A stretch of 9,966 bases of DNA from an archaeon (lineage in GTDB: Archaea; Thermoproteota; Nitrososphaeria; Nitrososphaerales; UBA183), in the NCBI GenBank assembly GCA_021786335.1, contig JAJYNM010000031.1, forward strand, positions 1 to 9,966. The letters run 5' to 3'. Below are positions 1 to 5,304 of this stretch, one piece after another. The notes beneath the pieces are model-generated. The model was not told the origin of the DNA and did not search any database. It saw nothing but the letters and a program-made list of their open reading frames with translations. The position numbers were made by a program, and so were the translations under genes. Numbering within the stretch: the stretch's first letter is position 1; the number at the start of each line of letters is the position of its first letter.

Positions 1-1
1 G

Positions 2-94
2 GCGGTAACTCTGGCTGCGCACGCGGGGAGGAAGACGGTAAAGCCAGCAGACATCAAGCTGGCCGCCGAAGAGATACTGAAACCCAACGTATAG
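2..94 (+). CDS. archaeal histone, C-terminal end (partial at window edge)
   Basis: The first 93 bases encode 30 residues and a TAG stop, entering from outside the window. The fragment reads AVTLAAHAGRKTVKPADIK and then LAAEEILKPNV. It matches the C-terminal half of archaeal histones: the end of the long central helix, the conserved HAGRKTVK loop with its Arg-Lys-Thr DNA-contacting cluster, then the DI-LA-EEI final helix. Archaeal histones are about 65-70 residues long and dimerise to wrap DNA, so roughly the last 40% is seen here. The short tail (KPNV) after the last helix is unremarkable. The gene is normal host backbone lying 76 bp upstream of the tRNA gene on the same strand. Product identity is by motif recognition only; the start and promoter are outside the window. 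Confidence 0.88.
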   Translation, partial: AVTLAAHAGRKTVKPADIKLAAEEILKPNV

Positions 95-140
95 GGGGAA
101 CTGCGGCGTCCCTGAAAACATCGGGTTGCACCAGCAACCG

Positions 141-148
141 CTATATCC
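141..148 (+). promoter_or_regulatory. TATA box for tRNA-Glu
   Basis: The AT-rich octamer CTATATCC stands out in a GC-rich spacer and is centred about 27 bp upstream of the first base of the tRNA gene at 171. This is the expected TBP-binding position for an archaeal promoter. Seen in the sequence; activity is inferred from spacing. Confidence 0.6.
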
Positions 149-170
149 GCACCCTAGGAAGGCACGCCGG

Positions 171-245
171 GCCCCGGTGGTGTAGCCCGGTCAAGCATGT
201 TAGCCTCTCGAGCTAGCGACGCGAGTTCAAATCTCGCCCGGGGCA
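171..245 (+). tRNA. tRNA-Glu (anticodon CTC)
   Basis: A complete cloverleaf can be folded. The acceptor stem 171-177 pairs perfectly with 238-244 (GCCCCGG with CCGGGGC), with discriminator A at 245. The anticodon stem is TTAGC (200-204) with GCTAG (212-216) around the loop CTCTCGA, which puts anticodon CTC at 207-209. The T stem is GCGAG (221-225) with CTCGC (233-237) around loop TTCAAAT. The D stem (G-T-G-T) pairs with two wobbles. There is no intron, and CCA is not encoded. The general sequence (TGGTGTAG opening, CTCTCGA loop) is typical of archaeal tRNA-Glu. The 3' 14 bases are repeated at 7656-7669, so the gene has probably served as an integration site while keeping an intact tRNA. Confidence 0.93.
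232..245 (+). repeat. attL-like core, 3' end of tRNA-Glu
   Basis: TCTCGCCCGGGGCA covers the last base of the T loop, the 3' strand of the T stem, the 3' strand of the acceptor stem and the discriminator base. An identical 14-mer occurs at 7656-7669 in direct orientation. Integration into the 3' half of a tRNA gene by tyrosine recombinases leaves exactly such a pair. Confidence 0.6.
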
Positions 246-250
246 TATTA

Positions 251-281
251 ACCTACGCGTTCAAATCCCCGACTGGTCCAA
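251..281 (+). repeat. degenerate tRNA 3'-end-like sequence
   Basis: Six bases after the tRNA there is a second stretch resembling a tRNA T arm and acceptor end: ACGCG, then TTCAAATC, then a CCCCG run and a final GGTCCA. It shares ACGCG, TTCAAATC and the terminal CA with the tRNA-Glu 3' end, but the T stem no longer pairs (about 2 of 5 positions). No 5' half of a tRNA precedes it. It may be the decayed 3' end of a tRNA left by an earlier integration, or chance similarity. Low confidence. Confidence 0.35.
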
Positions 282-329
282 TGCCCTGACCCCAAACGGG
301 TACGAATCTCCACCCAAGACAGCTGCCCG

Positions 330-743
330 TCAGATGTAGTAGCGGAGCCTCGGGTCAGGGTCGTTTATCGTCGGGTTCGAAACCAAGATCTCACCTACGG
401 CATCTGAGATCCCGATGGTGACGGGGGCGGCATCTCCGTGCTTGCACTCGCTGTAGTTCAGCTTGGTCAGGCCCAGGATGTCCCGGGCAACCTGCTTCAG
501 GTCAGCCGACCCGTGCTGGATGTCTATCCTCAAAGGCGCAGGCACCTCTGACCCGTCGTAGGTCCCCAGCCTCGGCTTGAACCCCGAGGCCCACATGTAG
601 CAGGTGCTGTCGTTCACCCTCCAGAAGGTCCCCCCGATGATCGGGCGTTTCCCCTCCCGATACAGGCGGACGCCGCAGCGATTCCTGCATTTTCCCGGTT
701 CGGAAATCCTGCTGGGTCCTTCTTGGTCAAGGATTCCAGCCAT
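330..743 (-). pseudogene. PIWI/Argonaute-like protein, C-terminal fragment
   Basis: The 137-residue frame from 743 matches, in roughly its last 110 residues, the C-terminal part of a family of archaeal PIWI-domain proteins. Visible are GTFWRVND, the Trp-Ala-Ser-Gly-Phe-x-Pro-Arg-Leu-x-Thr-Tyr stretch, PLRIDI, DILGLTKLNY, PVTI followed by DAVGEIL, and a terminal RYYI. In prokaryotic Argonautes this region carries the last part of the RNase-H fold and the C-terminus that helps hold the guide 5' phosphate. The first 20-25 residues look unlike protein and probably come from the junction with the neighbouring integrase fragment. MID, PAZ and the catalytic DED part of PIWI are missing, so nuclease activity is not expected. 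The position normally occupied by the fourth catalytic residue (as in the PVTIHYAD of Pyrococcus Ago) appears to be Gly, by eye alignment only. It stops 84 bp from the tRNA. Family assignment is from memory of the motif. Confidence 0.6.
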
Positions 744-784
744 GGCCCGTTCCCGGCCCCGGGACTCGTACGACAGGCGGGCTC

Positions 785-1201
785 GTGGCCCGCGACTGCA
801 ACGGCTCGAGGGAGTTCGCCAAGACGCATATGAGCAGGGCGGGGCTCTCCTGGGAGGACCAGGAGGTCCTGCTGGGGCACAGGGTGGCCTACTACAAGTC
901 GACCCTGGAGCACATGGAGGAGTACCTGAAGGCCGTGCCGTACCTTACGCTTTCGGAGGCGGAGGAGGCGAAGAGGGAGCTGACGAAGGAGAAGGAGGAG
1001 AACGAGAAGAAGTGGAAGGACTATCGGCTGGAGAACTTGGAGCTGAAGGAAGTCGTGAGAGAGCTGAAGGAAGACAAGGACGCTATGAAGGCCGAGTACG
1101 ACGCACGTCTCGGTCGGCTGGAGGAGCAGATGAGGATGGCCCTTCTAGCCACTCCCGAAGCGACGCCAGCTCCTCGACCCAAGCCTCGAGCTGGGGCCTA
1201 G
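785..1201 (+). pseudogene. tyrosine recombinase (integrase), C-terminal fragment
   Basis: This is a 138-residue frame opening with a GTG that is probably not a true start. Residues 6-55 match the end of archaeal XerC/D-like integrases: NGSREFAKTHMSRAG, then LLGHR, then YYK, then EEYLKAVPYLTL. The HxxR box has Asn in place of His (N6-G-S-R9). The second His/Trp box is GHR (H32), and the candidate nucleophile is Tyr36 or Tyr37. A strongly charged coiled-coil tail (about residues 57-125, rich in Glu and Lys) follows, as in related enzymes, then a Pro/Ala-rich end. The N-terminal DNA-binding domain and the first catalytic Arg are absent. Upstream codons stay open to about 719 but read as non-protein (Gly/Pro/Thr). 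It should be inactive. It may be the partner of the N-terminal fragment at 7346-7582 or a relic of another element. Confidence 0.72.
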
Positions 1202-1435
1202 GGACCCTGACGAACTCGTCTGTGCTCGATTTCATGGGGAGTCACGGCGATGAGTCCAGCTGGCGATTTAACGAAAAGTCGCGGCCGATACCACGTTAAG
1301 GTCAGAGAACGGCCTTCCAGGCTTGATACCAGCGGAGATAATGCTGCCAAGAAAAAAGAAGCGCCGAACACGCGGAGTCGAGATTAAGGAGCCCGGCGGA
1401 AGGGAGTCTTCTGGCGCCGAAGTAATGTCTGGTTC
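1202..1435. other. intergenic, no gene seen
   Basis: These 234 bases between the integrase fragment and the convergent small gene contain no convincing reading frame, tRNA or strong hairpin. Two short AT-richer patches (near 1268 and 1348, the latter a purine run) are the only compositional features. Confidence 0.4.
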
Positions 1436-1723
1436 CTAGAAATCGAGCAGGGTCGTTGCTTCAGCATCGAACCTGGGCGTCTCTACGACGGTCTTCCTGA
1501 GCTCCTGTACGAGTCGACTGATCATCCTTTGCTGAACTAGGAGCAGGGACATGAAGAAGGGGCCAGTCGCGAATGTCTTCCCGGATTTCTCCACTGCCTC
1601 TCCGAAATCGTCCATGACCTCCTTGATCATGCCGTTCCAGAGCTCCAGGTCGTCCTTCCTAAGAGCCCAGGGGAACCCTTTCCATGTCTCGATCTCTTCA
1701 TCTAGCAGGTTTTGCTCGCTCAT
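1436..1723 (-). CDS. small helical hypothetical protein
   Basis: The frame encodes 95 residues from an ATG (MSEQNLLDEEIETWKGF). The composition is that of a real soluble protein: amphipathic helices with regular Glu/Lys/Leu spacing, Trp residues at about 14, 19 and 29, a hydrophobic FFMSLLLVQQRMISRLV segment near residues 56-72, and a poorly structured C-terminus. I do not recognise the family and assign no function. It is divergent from the ParB-like gene, with 64 bp between the two starts, so the two may share a control region. The opposite strand has a 66-residue frame through the same DNA that looks like a shadow. Confidence refers to its being coding. Confidence 0.6.
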   Translation of the reverse strand: MSEQNLLDEEIETWKGFPWALRKDDLELWNGMIKEVMDDFGEAVEKSGKTFATGPFFMSLLLVQQRMISRLVQELRKTVVETPRFDAEATTLLDF

Positions 1724-1752
1724 CAGAAGTCACTTCGCTCCGGTTTTCTGAC

Positions 1753-1760
1753 CTTATGTC
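1753..1760 (+). promoter_or_regulatory. possible TATA box for ParB-like gene
   Basis: CTTATGTC, in the short divergent spacer, is centred about 31 bp upstream of the GTG at 1788. It is a weak match to an archaeal TATA element, but it is the AT-richest site available and would give a leaderless message starting close to the GTG. Confidence 0.3.
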
Positions 1761-1787
1761 GAGGCCGAGGAGCCACTTCGAGTAGGC

Positions 1788-2255
1788 GTGGACGCACTCG
1801 CTGAGGACATCAGGGTCCATGGGCAGTTGCAACCAGGGAGGGCGGTCGAGAGGCCCGACGGCACGGGCTACTACGTCTACATGGGGATAGGGAGACTTCT
1901 CGCGGTCAAGCAACTCTTCGAAAACGACGGCGAACCCAGGAGCTACTACGCCCTGCTGGACGAGGGGCTCCCGTTCGTCGAGCTCTTCTCGCGCTCGATG
2001 TCGGAGAACCTGAAGCGGAGGAACCTCTCCGTGCTGGAAGAGGTGAGGTCGTTCTACCTCGCTTCGCAGAAGGCCGACGAGGACGAGATCGTCGCGGCGT
2101 CAGCCAAGATAGGGGAGGAACCGTCAATGGTGAGGAAGAGGATAGTGCTGGCAAGGATCCTCGGGGACAAGCTGGGGAGGCTGTACGAGGTCGAGAGAGG
2201 GGGCGGGCCGGTTTCTCATTCCAGCTGGGGCACCTGGATGTCCTGTCGAAGATAG
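1788..2255 (+). CDS. ParB-like N-terminal domain protein, first part of a frameshifted gene
   Basis: The 155-residue frame begins DALAEDIRVHGQLQPGRAV, the hallmark opening of ParB/Srx-type N-terminal domains (L-A-x-x-I-x-x-x-G-Q-L-Q-P). The ParB Arg box is degenerate: YMGIGRLLAV at about residues 31-40 in place of G-x-R-R. NLKRRNLSVLEEVRSFYLA (54 onward in the second half) and SMVRKRIVLARIL resemble the helical DNA-binding part of ParB/Spo0J-like proteins. Codons upstream of the GTG also read like ParB (VEAEEPLRVG) but reach a TGA at 1749 with no in-frame start, so the N-terminus may be damaged. After about residue 138 (position 2200) the frame turns into non-protein; the sense reading continues in another frame. 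Such proteins may bind DNA or hydrolyse nucleotides. Which of these applies here is unknown, and no ParA partner is present. Confidence 0.7.
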   Translation: MDALAEDIRVHGQLQPGRAVERPDGTGYYVYMGIGRLLAVKQLFENDGEPRSYYALLDEGLPFVELFSRSMSENLKRRNLSVLEEVRSFYLASQKADEDEIVAASAKIGEEPSMVRKRIVLARILGDKLGRLYEVERGGGPVSHSSWGTWMSCRR

Positions 2256-2311
2256 GCGACGAGAAGGAGCTCTATGAGTTCGAGGCCGGTGCTGCCAACG
2301 CGTGGTTCAAC

Positions 2312-3028
2312 GTGAAGGAGTTCCAAAACTCCCTGAAGAACAAGTCGATTGACGAGATGGTCTCAGGCCTCCCGGAGTGGTTCGGGGAGCTGTTCCCGGA
2401 GTACGCGAGGAAAGAGGAGAAGCCGAGCCTTCCGACGGACGTGAACGTGGCGCAGCACGTGGTCATGGCCCCGATTGACCCCAGGGAGAAGGGCAAACCC
2501 GACTTGCCAACGCCTTCCTCGCAAGGAGCAAAGGAGGATGCCTTTCCTACTACGACCAAGCAAGCTGATGCCATTTCCACAACAAAGACCGAACCAATTG
2601 CTGCTTCCCAGCCCCCTGCCGGAGTGCCCTACATGGAGAGCCTGCGCTTCGCCGCATGCCCCTACTGCGAGGCCATGACCCCTTTCGAGCTGAAGGAGGA
2701 CTCGGAGCTGACCCTCATCAGGTTCAGGGGAGCAGCCGTGCCGGAGAAGGAGGCGGTCGCGCCCGAGGGGTCGTACCGGGCGGAGCGCAAGTGCTTCAAT
2801 CCGGAGTGCGGGGAGGAGTTCTGGCTCTGGGCCGCGTGGGTCGGTGAGGAGCTGAGGGTCGAGACGAGGAAGAAGGACGACAAAGAGGGGTGGTTCAGGG
2901 TTCCCATCGGCAAGCCCGTCGTCGGGTCGGTGAGTTGGGACAAGGACCTGAACTCCTGGGTGGTGAAGGCGGTTGGGAGCGGAAGGTCGTACGCCCATGG
3001 CGAGGATGGGAAGTTCTCTGGCACCTAG
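2312..3028 (+). CDS. second part of ParB-like gene, with C-terminal zinc ribbon
   Basis: This frame of 238 residues is open and protein-like from about 2207, before its first usable GTG at 2312. Bases 2207-2311 read AGFSFQLGHLDVLSKIGDEK and onward, the natural continuation of the ParB-like protein. The part shown has a helical segment (1-35, ending PEWFGELFPEYARKEEK), a Pro/Ser/Thr/Lys-rich linker (about 36-108) and a zinc-ribbon-like domain with CPYC at 116-119 and CFNPEC at 161-166, followed by an all-beta C-terminus rich in Trp. Joined to 1788-2206 by a -1 shift, the product would be about 413 residues. Either one base is missing in the G5 run at 2199-2203, or the gene is broken, or the frame is shifted in translation. 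The stop is one base before the next gene's ATG, so the two are probably cotranscribed. Confidence 0.65.
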   Translation: MKEFQNSLKNKSIDEMVSGLPEWFGELFPEYARKEEKPSLPTDVNVAQHVVMAPIDPREKGKPDLPTPSSQGAKEDAFPTTTKQADAISTTKTEPIAASQPPAGVPYMESLRFAACPYCEAMTPFELKEDSELTLIRFRGAAVPEKEAVAPEGSYRAERKCFNPECGEEFWLWAAWVGEELRVETRKKDDKEGWFRVPIGKPVVGSVSWDKDLNSWVVKAVGSGRSYAHGEDGKFSGT

Positions 3029-3029
3029 A

Positions 3030-3374
3030 ATGGAAATTTTCGAAGTTGCCAAATTGGGTGCCGCGGCCAAGACCTGCCCTAAATGCGGAATGCGGGCGGA
3101 CGGGCCCTACAGGAAAGGCGAGAAGCGCGGTTTCTACTACGAGCATCATGTGGTAGAAAAAGGGGTCAGACGGACGACTTGGCACTACGTCTCGGCGCTT
3201 GATTCTCCTTCCGAGAGGCGTGAGAAGCTCGTCAATCTTGTGAAGCGGCAAGGATGGATGGGGATGCGGTACTTCGCCGGGCTCCTAGGCGTCTCCGAGC
3301 ACACCATCAGGCGGGACCTGGACGCGCTGCGAAGGGAAGGGAGGATAATCCACCAGCCCTATGGGGATACATAG
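3030..3374 (+). CDS. zinc-finger/DeoR-like HTH regulator
   Basis: The ATG at 3030, one base after the upstream stop, gives 114 residues and is preferred over the longer frame from 2973, whose extra 19 residues overlap the upstream gene and are Gly/Arg/Pro-rich. CPKC at 16-19 starts a half zinc ribbon (the second pair is not obvious; HH at 39-40 could contribute), followed by YYEHHVVEKG and TTWHYV. Residues about 66-108 form a winged-helix HTH of the DeoR type: KLVNLVKRQGWMGMRYFAG, then VSEHTIRRDLDALRREGRI, with a clear recognition helix. This looks like a small sequence-specific DNA-binding protein. Tight spacing suggests translational coupling with the ParB/zinc-ribbon gene. Target unknown. 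Confidence 0.78.
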   Translation: MEIFEVAKLGAAAKTCPKCGMRADGPYRKGEKRGFYYEHHVVEKGVRRTTWHYVSALDSPSERREKLVNLVKRQGWMGMRYFAGLLGVSEHTIRRDLDALRREGRIIHQPYGDT

Positions 3375-3471
3375 CCGACCCCTCTGGGACCCTCCTGAAG
3401 GAGAAGCCCTGGATAGCGTAGACCTAGCTGCTCGCGGCCTGGTAGACCTGGCAAAATCAGATTAGACTCGG

Positions 3472-3479
3472 CTTTATTT
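3472..3479 (+). promoter_or_regulatory. TATA box for small membrane protein gene
   Basis: CTTTATTT is the only AT-rich octamer in the 3375-3540 spacer. Transcription would begin near 3500, leaving about 40 bp of leader before the ATG at 3541. The box overlaps the TTG at 3478, which argues against that codon as the start. Confidence 0.5.
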
Positions 3480-3540
3480 GCAATTGTGGACTCTTGCCCA
3501 GCGCCCGAAATTGCCCAGCAAGAATACGAACAGTCTCCTC

Positions 3541-3930
3541 ATGATTGGTCTGGTGGGGGTGGTCTTAATCGCGGTGATATCTTACTACCGGCCTAACGAG
3601 AACGCCTTCTACGTAAGTCCTGATGTGTTCGGGGCACTCTTTATCGCACTTGCGATTGCGATGTTGGAACACACCAGAGAGGCTGAAAAAGCGATCAAAA
3701 AGAATGTGTTCGAGGTAATGGCAGAAGGCGACAAATGGTATTACGCTGGACTCGGAGGGTTCCTTTCAAACATGCTAGGAGTTATACTTGCAGGTTTTCA
3801 CATTGAAGGCCTCCTGATGCTCGCTGTACTGTTCGTTGCCATTGTCACTACGTTCGCCATGTTCATCCTGACCGGCAGCCTAGTATTAGTGTTCGAATTG
3901 CCAAAGCAACGCCAACCGAGTAGTGGGTAA
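3541..3930 (+). CDS. small multi-pass membrane protein
   Basis: From the ATG at 3541 the product has 129 residues; the frame is open to a TTG at 3478 and another TTG at 3511, either of which would add a basic N-terminus. Four hydrophobic stretches are evident: about residues 1-15 (MIGLVGVVLIAVISY), 28-43 (VFGALFIALAIAML), 64-80 (AGLGGFLSNMLGVILAG) and 84-115 (GLLMLAVLFVAIVTTFAMF and onward, long enough for one to two passes). A charged loop between the second and third carries REAEKAIKKNVFE. I do not recognise the family. Codon use is less GC-rich than that of its neighbours, which may mean a different origin. It is convergent with the HTH gene at 3950-4210, with 19 bp between stops. Confidence 0.68.
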   Translation: MIGLVGVVLIAVISYYRPNENAFYVSPDVFGALFIALAIAMLEHTREAEKAIKKNVFEVMAEGDKWYYAGLGGFLSNMLGVILAGFHIEGLLMLAVLFVAIVTTFAMFILTGSLVLVFELPKQRQPSSG

Positions 3931-3949
3931 AGGGGCTAACATAGCCAAG

Positions 3950-4210
3950 TCAGTCGCAGTTGTCGCACTTGATCGACTGATGCACGTCTTTCTTCTGCCT
4001 CAGGAAGTGCGAGATCCCCAGCCCGTCATGGATGACGTAGTAATCATACTCGTCGTCCTCTCCTGCATAGGGGGGTAGCCGTCGTGATTGCTCAAGCTCG
4101 ATCTCCACCTCGTGCATCAACTCCCGAAGCTCACCCGCGAGCCTCCTGATAGTGTTCTCGCTGACCCCGGTAATCTCCGCCAGTTCCCCTGCCGTGACCC
4201 TCCACTTCAT
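3950..4210 (-). CDS. small HTH DNA-binding protein
   Basis: The frame encodes 86 residues from ATG. The N-terminus reads WRVTAGELAEITGVSENTI and then RRLAGELRELM, a helix-turn-helix with a clear turn (ITGVSENT) and basic recognition helix, similar to MerR/Xre-like or winged-helix N-termini. An acidic Tyr-rich middle (AGEDDEYDYYVIHDGLGI) and a C-terminal IKCDNCD follow. The single CxxC has no second pair, so it may be a dimer metal site or chance. A weak TATA-like sequence (CTTAGATC, 4235-4242 read on the minus strand) lies about 28 bp upstream of the start. Probably a small transcriptional regulator of the element; operator unknown. Confidence 0.62.
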   Translation of the reverse strand: MKWRVTAGELAEITGVSENTIRRLAGELRELMHEVEIELEQSRRLPPYAGEDDEYDYYVIHDGLGISHFLRQKKDVHQSIKCDNCD

Positions 4211-4326
4211 GAAAGGCGCAACTTTGGCTATTGGGATCTAAGGCAGGGGCGGAAGTTCGGGGGATGGCAGGGCAGGGAGGGTCCCGAAAGTGCTGTGAGA
4301 ATCAAGGTTCCGCCATGCTGCAGCGG

Positions 4327-4334
4327 GCTTTAAT
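4327..4334 (+). promoter_or_regulatory. TATA box for zinc-finger gene
   Basis: GCTTTAAT is centred 25 bp upstream of the ATG at 4356 in otherwise GC-rich DNA. This fits a leaderless archaeal promoter and supports the short reading frame that follows. Confidence 0.5.
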
Positions 4335-4355
4335 CGTCCTCGGGCGTCTCCAGGC

Positions 4356-4484
4356 ATGTCCCTCGGGCCGACCTCCAAGTGCTTCTTCTGCGGCGCTTCC
4401 TACTACACTGAGAAGCTGGCTTCGCACGAGTTCATCTGCTCGATGAGGCCCAGGAGGCTGAAGTTAGACGAGCGGTGGAGATAG
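4356..4484 (+). CDS. small zinc-finger protein (first part of a frameshifted gene)
   Basis: The ATG gives 42 residues beginning MSLGPTSKCFFCGASYYTEK and ending at TAG. CFFC at 9-12 and H24-x3-C28 (HEFIC) make a C2HC zinc finger of the right spacing. After residue 32 the frame becomes Arg-rich without obvious sense, while a frame offset by -1 becomes protein-like across the same bases. This suggests that the true product continues through 4643-4645. The TATA box at 4327-4334 supports this start. Alone it would be a zinc-finger microprotein. It lies directly upstream of the TFB-like gene on the same strand. Function is unknown; nucleic-acid or protein binding is the usual role of such fingers. 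Confidence 0.5.
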   Translation: MSLGPTSKCFFCGASYYTEKLASHEFICSMRPRRLKLDERWR

Positions 4485-4645
4485 CGGTCGAGTCTCATCC
4501 TGCGGCGTCGAAGGACCCCGCCCTGCTCGTGAGGCTGGTGTGGCAGCTCAGGGACGCATACCGGACCGAGCAGCCGTTCGCTCGCCTGACGGACCCGCGG
4601 CTGATCCTCAGGGCGTCTCTCCACCCCGGAAGGAAGCAGCGCTGA
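4412..4645 (+). pseudogene. continuation of zinc-finger gene in -1 frame, no start codon
   Basis: This interval is open from a TGA at 4409 to a TGA at 4643-4645 and has no ATG. From about 4445 it reads like a genuine protein: EAQEAEVRRAVEIAVESHP, then DPALLVRLVWQLRDAYRTEQ, then PFARLTDPRLILRASLHPGR. It overlaps the end of the zinc-finger frame by 73 bases in the -1 frame. The simplest view is a single gene of about 95 codons (4356-4645) with one base missing between about 4440 and 4480. I do not recognise the helical C-terminal domain. Alternatives are an independent small gene with a GTG start near 4474, or translational frameshifting. Confidence 0.45.
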
Positions 4646-4658
4646 CGCGTCCACCCCG

Positions 4659-4666
4659 TTATTATC
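4659..4666 (+). promoter_or_regulatory. TATA box for TFB-like gene
   Basis: TTATTATC is centred about 24 bp upstream of the ATG at 4686. It overlaps no gene and matches leaderless promoter geometry. Confidence 0.5.
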
Positions 4667-4685
4667 ACGCGCCCACCACTTCCTC

Positions 4686-5249
4686 ATGCGACCTGTGCCG
4701 ACCGAACCGCCCGGAGAGATCCGCAGCATCGCGGGGGCGCTCGGAGTGGACAACCCGGGGCTCGAGTGGGCCGCTGTCCAGCTCTACTTCAAGGCGAAAG
4801 AGCACCCAGGACGCCCATTTGATGTGCTCAGGGCCGCGGCTGTCTACGCCTCATGCCGACTGCTAAGGGTCCCGAAGACGCTCAAGGACGTGTCGGCTGC
4901 GACGGGGGTCAGGGCCTGCGACATCGCCAGAGAATACAGGAGGATGCTCCTCGACGAGGACCTCAGGGTCCGCCCACCAGACCCCATCGCCTTCGTCCCC
5001 GACATAGCACGCAAAGCGGATTTGGAGCCGACGGTCGAGCGCCGCGCCGTCGAGATCCTTTCGAAGCTGAAAGAAGCCAGGGCATTCGCCGGCAGAGCTC
5101 CAACAGTCTTCGCGGCGGCCTCGCTACGTGGCATACTCGGAGCTGCACCCCATACGAGAGGAGGGCCAGCAGACCCAGAAGGGCATAGGAGATGCCGCGG
5201 GCGTGACGGAGGTGTCGGTCAGGAACCTGTCTCGTGCGATCCGTTCTAG
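4686..5249 (+). CDS. tfb: TFB-like transcription factor core, 3' part frameshifted
   Basis: The first 146 residues are a TFIIB/TFB core domain. The first cyclin repeat spans about 10-95 (EIRSIAGALG; EWAAVQLYFKAKEH; DVLRAAAVYASCRLLRVPKT; VSAATGV; IAREYRRML). The second repeat starts near 100 (DPIAFVPDIA; RRAVEILSKL; GRAPTVFAAAS). Archaeal TFB bridges TBP-TATA and RNA polymerase. This protein lacks the N-terminal zinc ribbon and B-finger: the start follows its TATA box directly and there is no CxxC. After about 5124 this frame turns to nonsense. In the frame beginning at 5125, YVAYSELHPIREEGQQTQKG, GDAAGVTEVSVRNLSRAIR and a TGA at 5284-5286 complete the expected second repeat. Two missing bases (or one extra) at 5121-5126 would explain this. 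If the frame is repaired, the protein is about 200 residues. Confidence 0.75.
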   Translation: MRPVPTEPPGEIRSIAGALGVDNPGLEWAAVQLYFKAKEHPGRPFDVLRAAAVYASCRLLRVPKTLKDVSAATGVRACDIAREYRRMLLDEDLRVRPPDPIAFVPDIARKADLEPTVERRAVEILSKLKEARAFAGRAPTVFAAASLRGILGAAPHTRGGPADPEGHRRCRGRDGGVGQEPVSCDPF

Positions 5250-5286
5250 CTTGGCTTGGGCTGCCGAACGCGTTAATACTTCATGA
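5125..5286 (+). pseudogene. 3' end of the TFB-like gene in shifted frame
   Basis: This frame supplies the end of the second cyclin repeat: TAC GTG GCA opens YVAYSELHP, then QQTQKGIGDAAGVTEVSVRN (the canonical HTH of TFB repeat two, usually ending VTVRNRY), then LSRAIRSSLAWAAERVNTS and a TGA at 5284-5286. It has no start of its own. The family consensus AAASLYVA indicates that TCG-CTN-TAC was reduced to TCG-C-TAC, a loss of two bases. The end overlaps the TATA box of the next gene. Confidence 0.65.
5273..5280 (+). promoter_or_regulatory. TATA box for acidic microprotein
   Basis: TTAATACT lies 25-32 bp upstream of the ATG at 5305, inside the last codons of the restored TFB frame. Confidence 0.45.
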
Positions 5287-5304
5287 GAAGTTCGGGCGGC
5301 GCGA

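Noticed and set aside
604..1299. 231-residue plus-strand frame across the PIWI and integrase fragments
   Set aside because: Gly/Arg-rich shadow; the meaningful readings are the minus-strand PIWI fragment and the integrase frame from 785.
2363..3070. 235-residue minus-strand frame opposite the zinc-ribbon gene
   Set aside because: Leu/Arg/Pro-rich antisense shadow; the plus strand has zinc-ribbon motifs and coherent composition.
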